DNA from: Pseudomonas orientalis
Lineage (GTDB): Bacteria; Pseudomonadota; Gammaproteobacteria; Pseudomonadales; Pseudomonadaceae
DNA: 64,000 bases
Assembly: GCF_001439815.1 (NCBI RefSeq)
Contig: NZ_JYLM01000008.1
Location: 1 to 64,000 of the forward strand
Direction: 5' to 3'
Positions 33,584 through 44,274 of this stretch are shown here, one piece after another. The notes under the pieces were generated by a model. It was not told where the DNA came from and did no database searches. It saw nothing but the letters and a program-made list of their open reading frames with translations. The stretch's first letter is position 1. Each line of letters begins with the position of its first letter. The translations under genes and the position numbers were made by a program.

Positions 33584-35032
33584 ATGAGCCAGAATAAAAT
33601 CCTTACCACCGCCAGCGGCGCTCCCGTTGCGGATAATCAGAATTCCCGTTCCGCCGGCCCTCGTGGCCCACTGCTGCTCGACGACTTCCACTTGATCGAG
33701 AAGCTCGCTCACTTCAACCGCGAGAATATTCCGGAGCGCCGTGTGCACGCCAAGGGTTCGGGCGCCTACGGTACCTTTACCGTCACCCGGGACATCACTC
33801 AATACACCAGCGCCAAACTGTTCGAGTCAGTGGGTAAGCAAACCCCGACCTTCCTGCGGTTCTCCACTGTAGGTGGCGAGCGCGGTTCGGCTGACACCGA
33901 GCGTGACCCACGCGGCTTCGCCTTGAAGTTCTACACCGAGGAAGGCAACTGGGACATCGTCGGCAATAACACGCCTGTGTTCTTCATCCGCGATCCGTTG
34001 AAATTCCCTGATTTCATCCACACCCAAAAGCGCTTGCCGCAAAGCAATCTGAAAAGCGCACAGATGATGTGGGACTTCTGGTCGCACTCCCCGGAGGCGC
34101 TGCACCAGGTCACCATCCTGTTTTCGGACCGTGGCATTCCGGATGGCTACCGCCACATGCACGGCTTCGGCAGTCACACCTACAGCCTGATCAACGCCAG
34201 TGGCGAGCGCCACTGGGTGAAATGGCACTACAAGACCCAGCAAGGCATCAAGAACCTGGCACCAGCCGAAGCTGCGCGCCTGGCGGGTACCGATCCAGAC
34301 TATGCACAGCGCGATCTGTTCGGCGCCATTGAACGTGGTGATTTCCCAAAATGGCGCGTTTGCATCCAGATCATGACCGAGGCTCAAGCGAACGCTCACT
34401 ACGAGAATCCGTTTGACGTAACCAAGACCTGGTCGCAAAAAGAATTTCCACTGATCGAGGTGGGTGAGCTGGAGCTCAACCGCAACCCGCAGAATTATTT
34501 CGCCGAAGTGGAACAAGCCGCGTTCGGCCCGAGCAATATGGTGCCAGGCGTTGGCCTGTCGCCAGACCGGATGCTGCAAGGTCGCGTCTTCGCCTACGCA
34601 GATGCTCACCGCTACCGCGTCGGCACCAATCACCAGCAACTGCCGGTAAATGCCCCGCGTAATCAGGTGAACAGCTACCAGCGCGACGGTTCGATGGCTT
34701 TTGGCAGCAATGGTGGTGCGGCGCCAAACTACGAGCCTAACAGCTACGCCGATGCGCCAAAGCAGGCGCCACAGTACGCGGAACCTGCACTGGCCTTGAG
34801 CGGCGCGGCTGATCGCTATGATCATCGCGAAGACACCGACTACTACAGCCACGCCGGTGCACTGTTCCGCTTGATGAAGGATGAGCAAAGAGCATTGTTG
34901 ACCAGCAACATCGCCGGTGCGATGGGCGGAGTTTCCAGTGATGTGGTTCAGCGTCAATTGCAGCACTTCTTCAAGGCAGACCCTGCTTATGGAGAAGCAA
35001 TCGCAAAGGCACTGGGTGTATCGCTTAACTGA
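33584..35032 (+). CDS. katA: Monofunctional heme catalase KatA
   Basis: KatA disproportionates hydrogen peroxide in the cytoplasm. The 482-residue small-subunit catalase has the active-site His in ERRVHAKGSGAYGTF, the Asn in DIVGNNTPVFFIRD and the proximal heme tyrosine in RVFAYADAHRYRVG. The ATG at 33584, 7 bases after AGGAAG, is preferred over an in-frame TTG at 33578. ftnA follows 155 bases after the stop, past a terminator, as in P. aeruginosa PA4236-PA4235. Signal-peptide features are absent. Confidence 0.97.
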   Translation: MSQNKILTTASGAPVADNQNSRSAGPRGPLLLDDFHLIEKLAHFNRENIPERRVHAKGSGAYGTFTVTRDITQYTSAKLFESVGKQTPTFLRFSTVGGERGSADTERDPRGFALKFYTEEGNWDIVGNNTPVFFIRDPLKFPDFIHTQKRLPQSNLKSAQMMWDFWSHSPEALHQVTILFSDRGIPDGYRHMHGFGSHTYSLINASGERHWVKWHYKTQQGIKNLAPAEAARLAGTDPDYAQRDLFGAIERGDFPKWRVCIQIMTEAQANAHYENPFDVTKTWSQKEFPLIEVGELELNRNPQNYFAEVEQAAFGPSNMVPGVGLSPDRMLQGRVFAYADAHRYRVGTNHQQLPVNAPRNQVNSYQRDGSMAFGSNGGAAPNYEPNSYADAPKQAPQYAEPALALSGAADRYDHREDTDYYSHAGALFRLMKDEQRALLTSNIAGAMGGVSSDVVQRQLQHFFKADPAYGEAIAKALGVSLN

Positions 35033-35049
35033 CTCTAAACGATAAGCAG

Positions 35050-35075
35050 AACCGCCCTCATTTGGGCGGTTTTTG
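35050..35075 (+). terminator. Terminator after katA
   Basis: AACCGCCC pairs with GGGCGGTT around TCATTT and leads into a T run. It lies 17 bases after the katA stop. Confidence 0.9.
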
Positions 35076-35187
35076 CGTTATTTCAGCCACTTTTCTCCGG
35101 AAATCTTCGCTTTTCTGCCGTTAGTCCCGTGACCTTCAGGTCAGCATGGTTCAAACTACAGACTTTCAAGCAGGGAGATGTAGGGCG

Positions 35188-35652
35188 ATGCAAGGTCACC
35201 CCGACGTAATCGATTACCTCAACACGTTGCTGACGGGCGAACTGGCGGCTCGTGATCAATATTTCATCCACTCGCGCATGTACGAAGACTGGGGCTTTAC
35301 CGAGCTCTACGAACGTATCAACCACGAGATGGAAGAAGAGGCACAGCACGCCGACGCACTGATGCGCCGTATCCTCATGCTTGAAGGCACGCCGCGTATG
35401 CGTCCGGATGACTTGGATGTGGGCACCACGGTACCTGACATGCTCGCTGCCGACCTGCGCCTGGAGTACAAGGTCCGTGCCGCGCTTTGCAAGGGCATCG
35501 AGCTCTGCGAGCAGCACAACGACTACGTCACGCGGGAAATCCTGCGAGTGCAGTTGAATGACACCGAAGAAGATCACACCTACTGGCTGGAAAAGCAGCT
35601 GGGCCTGATCAAGCTGATCGGCCTGGAAAATTACCTGCAATCGCAGTTCTGA
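35188..35652 (+). CDS. ftnA: Bacterial ferritin FtnA (bfrA/PA4235 type)
   Basis: The 154-residue four-helix ferritin oxidises and stores iron in the cytoplasm. Ferroxidase ligands Glu18, Glu51, His54, Glu127 and His130 are visible, and Glu93 aligns with E. coli Glu94. The heme-ligating Met52 of true bacterioferritins is Ala here (EEEAQHADAL). P. aeruginosa PA4235, once called bfrA, was shown to be such a heme-free ferritin, FtnA. The ATG at 35188 gives MQGHPDVIDYLNTLLTGEL; an upstream GTG/ATG extension is not used. Position next to katA suggests joint handling of peroxide and iron. Confidence 0.9.
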   Translation: MQGHPDVIDYLNTLLTGELAARDQYFIHSRMYEDWGFTELYERINHEMEEEAQHADALMRRILMLEGTPRMRPDDLDVGTTVPDMLAADLRLEYKVRAALCKGIELCEQHNDYVTREILRVQLNDTEEDHTYWLEKQLGLIKLIGLENYLQSQF

Positions 35653-35665
35653 TTCCCGGCTACGA

Positions 35666-35701
35666 AAAAGCCCCTGTCACAGCAAAGTGACAGGGGCTTT
35701 T
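35666..35701. terminator. Bidirectional terminator between ftnA and uvrA
   Basis: A perfect 15-base inverted repeat (AAAAGCCCCTGTCAC with GTGACAGGGGCTTTT) closes on AGCAAA. It lies between convergent genes and has A and T tracts on the two sides, so it can serve both. Confidence 0.93.
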
Positions 35702-35718
35702 CATTGGGCCCGAAAAAG

Positions 35719-38553
<2,835 letters not shown>

Positions 38554-38603
38554 GATGGCCTCGCACGGCGGGCGTAAATAATGCCGGAGTATACGGCTAA
38601 AGA

Positions 38604-38619
38604 CTGGATGAATATACAC
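38604..38619 (-). promoter_or_regulatory. LexA (SOS) box of uvrA
   Basis: On the minus strand the sequence reads GTGTATATTCATCCAG. It matches the LexA pattern CTG-N10-CAG except for its first base and strongly resembles the known E. coli uvrA box. A TTGACA-like -35 overlaps its upstream edge. It lies in the divergent region shared with the MFS-ssb genes and could affect both directions. Confidence 0.65.
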
Positions 38620-38731
38620 TGTCAAAAGGCCGCTTGCAGCCTTACATGAAAGCTGCGCGGCAAAGCGCCGCATATACCCTCTCAATCGATGGGACTGGTA
38701 GAATCGCCGCCGGTTCACACGAGGTTTTTCC

Positions 38732-40126
38732 ATGCACGATCCCCACAGCGAACGCATGAGTAGCGGCGAGACCCGAGCGGCAAGCGGTCTGGCCCTGGTG
38801 TTCGCCTTCCGTATGCTGGGCATGTTTATGGTGTTGCCGGTGCTGGCGACCTATGGAATGGATCTCGCAGGCGCGACCCCCGCACTGATCGGCCTGGCGA
38901 TTGGCGCCTATGGCCTGACCCAGGCGATCTTCCAGATTCCGTTCGGCATCATTTCCGACCGTATTGGCCGTCGCCCGGTGATTTACCTGGGGCTGATCGT
39001 GTTCGCCCTGGGCAGTGTGCTCGCGGCGCAGTCCGATTCGATCTGGGGCGTGATCGCCGGACGTATCCTGCAAGGCGCCGGGGCGATTTCCGCTGCGGTG
39101 ATGGCATTGCTGTCAGACCTGACCCGCGAACAGCATCGTACCAAGGCCATGGCCATGATCGGCATGACCATCGGCCTGTCGTTTGCCGTGGCGATGGTGG
39201 TCGGCCCGCTGCTGACGCGCGCCTTCGGCCTGCACGGGTTGTTCCTGGCCACCGGCGGCATGGCGTTGTTCGGGATCGTGATCGTGGCCTTCATGGTGCC
39301 GCGCTCCACCGGCACGCTGCAGCACCGTGAATCGGGTGTCGCGCGCAAGGCGCTGTTGCCGACGCTCAGGCATCCGGACTTGCTGCGCCTGGATTTAGGT
39401 ATCTTCGTGTTGCACGCAATGCTGATGTGCAGCTTCGTCGCCTTGCCCCTGGCGCTGGTGGAAAAAGCCGGTTTGCCCAAGGAACAGCACTGGTGGGTCT
39501 ACCTGACCGCCCTGTTGATTTCGTTCTTCGCCATGATTCCGTTCATCATCTACGGCGAGAAAAAACGCAAAATGAAACGAGTTCTGCTCGGCGCCGTCGC
39601 GACATTGATGCTCACTGAACTATTCTTCTGGAAGTTCGGCGACAGCCTGCGGGCGCTGGTGGTCGGCACGGTGGTGTTCTTCACCGCGTTCAACCTGCTG
39701 GAGGCGTCATTGCCGTCGCTGATCAGCAAGGTTTCACCGGCCGGCGGCAAGGGCACGGCGATGGGCGTGTATTCCACCAGCCAGTTCCTCGGTTCGGCGC
39801 TGGGCGGGATCATGGGCGGCTGGATGTTCCAGCATGGCGGTTTGTCGGTTGTGTTCCTCGGATGCGCCGGGCTGGCTGCACTTTGGCTGGTCTTTGCTGT
39901 TACCATGCGCGAACCTCCGTATGTGACGAGCCTACGCCTGCCGTTATCGCCTGAAGCGATGCGCGAAGCTGGCCTGGCCGAGCGCCTGAAGGCCGTCGTT
40001 GGAGTAACGGACGCAGTAGTGGTCGCAGAAGAAACTGCGATTTACATCAAATTGGACACCGAATTATTGGATCGCGCGACGCTCGAGCAACTGGTCAACC
40101 CAGTGCCGACAGCGCGCCCAGCCTAG
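38732..40126 (+). CDS. MFS transporter with C-terminal ferredoxin-like (YAM-like) domain
   Basis: The 464-residue protein has about twelve hydrophobic segments and the MFS loop signature GIISDRIGRRPVIYLG between helices 2 and 3. After the last helix (near residue 390) a soluble tail of about 70 residues follows, as in the YajR group with its C-terminal YAM domain. The substrate is unknown. It is divergent from uvrA and lies 9 bases before ssb, matching P. aeruginosa PA4233-PA4232. Co-transcription with ssb is likely. Confidence 0.88.
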   Translation: MHDPHSERMSSGETRAASGLALVFAFRMLGMFMVLPVLATYGMDLAGATPALIGLAIGAYGLTQAIFQIPFGIISDRIGRRPVIYLGLIVFALGSVLAAQSDSIWGVIAGRILQGAGAISAAVMALLSDLTREQHRTKAMAMIGMTIGLSFAVAMVVGPLLTRAFGLHGLFLATGGMALFGIVIVAFMVPRSTGTLQHRESGVARKALLPTLRHPDLLRLDLGIFVLHAMLMCSFVALPLALVEKAGLPKEQHWWVYLTALLISFFAMIPFIIYGEKKRKMKRVLLGAVATLMLTELFFWKFGDSLRALVVGTVVFFTAFNLLEASLPSLISKVSPAGGKGTAMGVYSTSQFLGSALGGIMGGWMFQHGGLSVVFLGCAGLAALWLVFAVTMREPPYVTSLRLPLSPEAMREAGLAERLKAVVGVTDAVVVAEETAIYIKLDTELLDRATLEQLVNPVPTARPA

Positions 40127-40135
40127 GAGAACGTT

Positions 40136-40651
40136 ATGGCCCGTGGGGTTAACAAAGTCATATTGGTCGGTACATGCGGCCAGGATCCCGAAGTTCGCTA
40201 CTTGCCTAACGGTAACGCCGTGACCAACCTGAGTCTGGCGACCAGCGAACAGTGGACCGACAAGCAGACCGGCCAGAAGGTCGAAAAAACCGAATGGCAC
40301 CGTGTGTCGATGTTCGGCAAAGTGGCCGAGATCGCCGGTGAGTACCTGCGCAAAGGTTCGCAGGTCTACATCGAAGGCAAGCTGCAAACCCGCGAGTGGG
40401 AAAAAGACGGCATCAAGCGTTACACCACTGAAATCGTGGTCGACATGCAAGGCACCATGCAATTGCTGGGCGGCCGTCCACAGGGCGACCAACAGGGCCA
40501 GGGCGGCATGTCCAACTCGGCGCCGCGTCCACAGCAATCGCGTCCGCAGCCAAGCCAGCAGCCGCAGCGTGAGTCGCGTCCAGCGCCACAACAGGCCGCG
40601 CCGCAGCCAGCTCCGGATTTCGACAGCTTTGATGACGATATTCCGTTCTAA
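40136..40651 (+). CDS. ssb: Single-stranded DNA-binding protein
   Basis: SSB coats single-stranded DNA in replication, repair and recombination. The 171-residue protein has an N-terminal OB fold (NKVILVGTCGQDPEVRYLPN) and a Gln/Pro-rich linker (about 112-160). It ends in the acidic tip DDDIPF that recruits partner proteins. It follows the MFS gene by 9 bases. A terminator follows. Confidence 0.98.
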   Translation: MARGVNKVILVGTCGQDPEVRYLPNGNAVTNLSLATSEQWTDKQTGQKVEKTEWHRVSMFGKVAEIAGEYLRKGSQVYIEGKLQTREWEKDGIKRYTTEIVVDMQGTMQLLGGRPQGDQQGQGGMSNSAPRPQQSRPQPSQQPQRESRPAPQQAAPQPAPDFDSFDDDIPF

Positions 40652-40687
40652 GTACCACCAGAGACTTTTTTGTTAGGTTTCTCTTGA

Positions 40688-40714
40688 AAGCCCCCGCATT
40701 GCGGGGGTTTCTTC
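40688..40714. terminator. Terminator between ssb and the convergent flavoprotein gene
   Basis: CCCCCGC pairs with GCGGGGG around ATT, with flanking AAG and TTT extending the stem. A T-rich stretch follows on the plus strand. It can also stop transcription coming from the minus-strand gene. Confidence 0.85.
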
Positions 40715-40746
40715 GTTTCGCGCTGTAGAAATAAGGTGAAGCAGGT

Positions 40747-41760
40747 TCATGCCTCGGATTTATGACCGTCGCGCTGAGCGATTCTTTCATCCCGTACGCG
40801 GTCCCACAAACGCACGTCCAGGCTGTTATGCACCGCAGTCGCGCAGACCGCCGCCTGGCCCGTAGCGACGCTGATCTGCTTGAGCGAGTCCACGACATCC
40901 CCGACCGCGTAGAGCCCGTTGATCGATGTGCATTGGTGATTGTCAACGTGCAAAGCGCCGTCCTCGTCAACCTGCGCGCCCAGTTGCACTGCCAACTCCG
41001 AGCGGTAGTGCGAGCCCAGCGACGGGTAGACGATATCAAAGCAAAACGCTTGGCCCTGGCACACCTTCACGAGGACTTTGCCATCGCTCACTTCGATGTT
41101 CTCGACCCGGTCACTGACCATACATATCCCCGCTTGCCGCGCTGCCACGACCGCCTCCTCACACGCTGCGCTATCACCCTCCACCAGCACCGTCACGCGG
41201 TCAGTGAAGTTGCGCAAAAACAGCCCGTGATTAATCGCGCAGTGTGCTTCGCCATACACCGCGACATTGTGGCCGTTGACTTCGTAGCCGTCGCATATGG
41301 CGCATAGCCGAATGACCGACTGTGCGATGCCATCGTAGGGGCGGTCCATCAGCGGCAAGGTATCGACGATACCCGTTGCCAGCACCACGCGGCGTGCGCT
41401 CAGCGCTCGTCCGTTGAATTGCGCAACGAAGCCGGTGCGGTTCTTGAGCAGACTTTCCACGCACCCGGCTTCAATCGTCGCACCGTATGACAAGGCTTGC
41501 TCGCGCAATCGATCAAGCAAGTCGTTACCCGATATGCCTGGTGGAAAGCCGGGATAATTGTGCGAAAGCGGAATCAGGCTCGCACGACTTTGCTCGCCGT
41601 CGGCGACCACGACTCGCCGGTGGAAGCGGCTCAGATAAACCGCCGTCGTAAGCCCTGCGGGACCTGCGCCGACAATCAGGCAATCAACGTCGACATGACC
41701 GCTGAGGGCTGATTCGGGGCGATCTGAATCTTTCCTGTACTCATCTGGGTTAAGTGACAT
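40747..41760 (-). CDS. Thioredoxin-reductase-like flavoprotein with CxxC and degenerate NADPH motif
   Basis: The 337-residue protein has an N-terminal FAD-binding Rossmann motif (DCLIVGAGPAGLTTAVYLSR), a redox pair CAIC (LCAICDGYEVNG), and the C-terminal FAD motif (INGLYAVGDVVDSLKQISV). In classical thioredoxin reductase CATC is followed by a GGGNTA NADPH site and an HRR motif. Here the equivalent is YGEAHCAINHGLFLRNF and no HRR follows. The electron donor is therefore uncertain. The ATG at 41760 has AGGAGG upstream; a longer frame to 42033 is rejected. It is divergent from the SRAP-type gene. Confidence 0.85.
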   Translation of the reverse strand: MSLNPDEYRKDSDRPESALSGHVDVDCLIVGAGPAGLTTAVYLSRFHRRVVVADGEQSRASLIPLSHNYPGFPPGISGNDLLDRLREQALSYGATIEAGCVESLLKNRTGFVAQFNGRALSARRVVLATGIVDTLPLMDRPYDGIAQSVIRLCAICDGYEVNGHNVAVYGEAHCAINHGLFLRNFTDRVTVLVEGDSAACEEAVVAARQAGICMVSDRVENIEVSDGKVLVKVCQGQAFCFDIVYPSLGSHYRSELAVQLGAQVDEDGALHVDNHQCTSINGLYAVGDVVDSLKQISVATGQAAVCATAVHNSLDVRLWDRVRDERIAQRDGHKSEA

Positions 41761-42019
41761 GCGCTGCCCTCCTGAACGGCTCTTGACCCGATTGACTGAC
41801 GACAAAAAGATTGAGCATTCACCTCCCTTTTCAAACGGCAGCACCCGATGAACGGCCACGTAATCCAGCTTTTTTCCGCTCGTCCGCTCAAAGAAAGGAG
41901 TTTCGAACCACGTTGCAAACCCCTGACTCGCATTTACATAACCCGCCGCACAATCCGTAGAGATTTTAAGACGCGATGCGGCGGACCTTTTGAAATAGCC
42001 ACTGCAAGGAGTTTTCGCA

Positions 42020-42694
42020 ATGTGCGAGTGCATTGTTCAACAGGATGTGGCCGAGGGACTCAACGCGTTGTTTGTCGCAGCGCAAAACCAGAGTTCCGGG
42101 AGTGCAATTGCTGTGGCGGACGGCAGCCTGCACCGAACCTACGAACCGCAGCACAGCCCAAACGTGATCAAGCCGAACATGCGGGTCAGTGCCATACGAA
42201 GCCGCGACGGGCTGTTGGAATGCATTAAGGTTCGCTGGGGGTGGAAACCTTTCTGGTCGATGGGAACAATGCCCCCGATGACTCATCTGCCTCTGCATCT
42301 GGTGATGCGTTCGAAGGTGTTCGACCGGGTCAAGCGCGAAGGGCGCATGCTCATCGCTGTTGACGGCTGGTATGAAGCCTGCGAGCCCGAGCAATCAAAG
42401 AACAGCCACCACCTCAGCTACACCACGTCGCGCCAGAGCGCGCCGATTTTCCTCGCGGCGCTGGCGCAGGCCAGTGAAAACTTCAATGGCTGTGACGGGC
42501 TCGCATTGATCACGCACCAGGAAAGCTCCACCAAACAGCAACGCCTGCTGGCCTTTACTGCCGCGGATGCGTGGGTATGGCTAAGTCCCGACCTGCAATG
42601 GGAGCAGGCGCAGGATCTGGCCATGCACATGGCGCTGGCAGAACCGCAGTTGGAGCATGTCCTGACCTCCACACGCAGCCTGCGTGGTCGATGA
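42020..42694 (+). CDS. Divergent SRAP (YedK/HMCES-like) protein
   Basis: SRAP proteins bind abasic sites in single-stranded DNA through their Cys2 and protect them. The 224-residue product starts MCECIVQQ, keeping Cys2. It has PNMRVSAI for the usual YNVAPG region, an Arg in LVMRSKVF, and the catalytic Glu in AVDGWYEACEPE. The usual His in the IHDRMP region is not found; the matching segment reads STKQQRLLAFTAADAWVWL. AAGGAG precedes the ATG. The family assignment is good. Retained activity is uncertain. Confidence 0.75.
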   Translation: MCECIVQQDVAEGLNALFVAAQNQSSGSAIAVADGSLHRTYEPQHSPNVIKPNMRVSAIRSRDGLLECIKVRWGWKPFWSMGTMPPMTHLPLHLVMRSKVFDRVKREGRMLIAVDGWYEACEPEQSKNSHHLSYTTSRQSAPIFLAALAQASENFNGCDGLALITHQESSTKQQRLLAFTAADAWVWLSPDLQWEQAQDLAMHMALAEPQLEHVLTSTRSLRGR

Positions 42695-42781
42695 GCACGA
42701 ATATGTCCTTCATCCAGGGCCGCGCGGACCTTGCGAGGTCACACCGAGCGGCCCTTCATTTGCCAATCGCAAGGATGAACA

Positions 42782-43354
42782 ATGGAAGCCCCCCGTGAAG
42801 TCACCTACAACCTGTTCCCCTCCATCGAAGAACCACGATGCAGCGGTACGCTGAAAGTCGATGCAATCCATACCCTCTATTGGGAAGAAAGCGGCAACCC
42901 TCACGGCGTTCCGGTCGTGTACTTGCACGGCGGCCCCGGCGAAGGTGCCCCGCCCGGCAAGCGCCAGTTCTGGGATCCGGATCACTACCGCATCGTGCTG
43001 TTCGATCAGCGCGGCGCCCTTCGCTCGGCGCCCTTGGGCGAATTGCGCCACAACACGACGCAGGCGTTGGTCGACGACCTGGAAAAGCTACGCGAGCATC
43101 TGGAAAACCGGCTGTTTCTTGAGGAAGATCAACTGATCAACATTGAGGCAGTCAAACATCTCCCGTGCAAAATCATCCAGGGCGGGCACGACATGATCGC
43201 CACGCCCAATTCCGCTTTTCGCTTGCACAAGGCCTGGCCAGGCTCGGTGTTAAAGATCATCAACGACGCCGGGCACTCGCCATCGGAGCCGGGGATCATC
43301 AGTGCGCTGATCGAGGCGACCGAGCAGTTCAAGGAGTCGGGGAAGTTCTGTTGA
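42782..43354 (+). pseudogene. Proline iminopeptidase-like gene with internal in-frame deletion
   Basis: The first ~107 residues match proline iminopeptidase: TLYWEESGNPHGVPVVYLHG, FDQRGALRSAPLGELRHNTT and DDLEKLREHL. The next residues (ENRLFLEEDQLI) match a point well over 100 residues further on in the family. The GGSWG block with the nucleophilic Ser and the cap domain are missing. The Asp (GGHDMIATP) and His (DAGHSPSEPG) of the triad remain. The frame is open over 190 codons against about 310-320 in the family, and AAGGATG precedes the ATG. It cannot be an active peptidase as read. Confidence 0.82.
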
Positions 43355-43426
43355 AGCGAAGGCACGGCCCGCTTATGCGGCGTGGCTGAACGGGTAAGGA
43401 GGTTAAGGTCTGACACCCAGATCTAC

Positions 43427-43461
43427 AAAACCCCCGATAGCCCTGGCGTCGGGGGGTTTTT
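43427..43461 (+). terminator. Terminator between the peptidase remnant and tam
   Basis: AAAACCCCCGA pairs with TCGGGGGGTTTT (one extra G) around an 11-base loop, followed by T residues. It lies about 70 bases after the remnant gene and 36 before tam. Confidence 0.85.
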
Positions 43462-43496
43462 ATGGGCGATGCTTAATCACCAAGAGGAAAACCCCG

Positions 43497-44258
43497 ATGA
43501 CCTGGTCCGCCAAGCAGTACACGATGTTCGAGCAGCAACGCACGCGTCCCGTTCGCGACCTGGTAGCGGCGATTCCCAATACCGATGTGGGCACGGCCGT
43601 CGATCTGGGCTGTGGCCCCGGCAATTCCACCCAGGTGTTGGCCGAGCGTTTTGCACAGGCCCACATTACCGGCTTGGACAGTTCCGATGACATGCTGCGC
43701 GACGCCCGCCAGCGCCTGCCGGCCTTGAGCTTCGAACTGGCGGATATCGGCGCCTGGCGTCCGGCGCAGCGGTTCGACGTGATTCTCGCCAATGCTTCCC
43801 TGCAATGGTTACCTGACCACGCCACGCTCTATCCGCACCTTGTCGACCAACTGACACCCGGTGGTACGCTGGCGGTACAGACGCCGGACAACCTCGACGA
43901 GCCTGCCCATCGGCTCGCCCGTGAAGTCGCGGCCGAGGGCCCGTGGTCTGCGAAGATCGGCGCGGTCAGGCATAACGAGCGGCATTCGGCGAGCTATTAC
44001 TACGCACTGCTGAACCGGCATTGCGGCACCGTCGATGTTTGGCGCACTACCTACCACCACCCGTTGGCGGATCACAGGGCAGTGGTGGAGTGGTTCAAGG
44101 CGTCAGCCCTGCGGCCTTTCCTGGCGCCACTGAACGATGACGAAAAAGCCGCTTTCCTGCAGGCGTACCAGGCGCGGATTATCCAGGCCTATCCAGCCCT
44201 GGTCGATGGTACGGTGCTGCTGCCATTCCCGCGTCTGTTCATCATCGCCACTCGCTGA
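43497..44258 (+). CDS. tam: Trans-aconitate 2-methyltransferase
   Basis: Tam methylates trans-aconitate with SAM and so detoxifies an aconitase inhibitor formed from cis-aconitate. The 253-residue cytosolic protein opens MTWSAKQYTMFEQQRTRPVR, then AVDLGCGPGNSTQVLAERF (SAM motif I), GLDSSDDML and ANASLQWLPDH, all close to the family. Length matches Tam (about 252). AAGAGGA precedes the start. The next gene is convergent. A GC-rich 8-pair hairpin at 44267-44287 lies at the joint but lacks a T tract. Confidence 0.93.
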   Translation: MTWSAKQYTMFEQQRTRPVRDLVAAIPNTDVGTAVDLGCGPGNSTQVLAERFAQAHITGLDSSDDMLRDARQRLPALSFELADIGAWRPAQRFDVILANASLQWLPDHATLYPHLVDQLTPGGTLAVQTPDNLDEPAHRLAREVAAEGPWSAKIGAVRHNERHSASYYYALLNRHCGTVDVWRTTYHHPLADHRAVVEWFKASALRPFLAPLNDDEKAAFLQAYQARIIQAYPALVDGTVLLPFPRLFIIATR

Positions 44259-44274
44259 CCGCGCCGAGCGGCGG

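Noticed and set aside
38554..38823. An N-terminal extension of uvrA by 90 codons
   Set aside because: The added residues lack family similarity and would run over the divergent MFS start and the LexA-like box. TTG at 38553 gives the known start.
41943..41984. An 8-base inverted repeat (CCGCCGCA / TGCGGCGG) before the SRAP gene
   Set aside because: It is short, GC-rich and 26 bases apart, so it could occur by chance. No regulator is suggested.
41761..42033. An N-terminal extension of the flavoprotein
   Set aside because: AGGAGG just before 41760 and the family-like start support the shorter form. The extension overlaps the SRAP gene control region.
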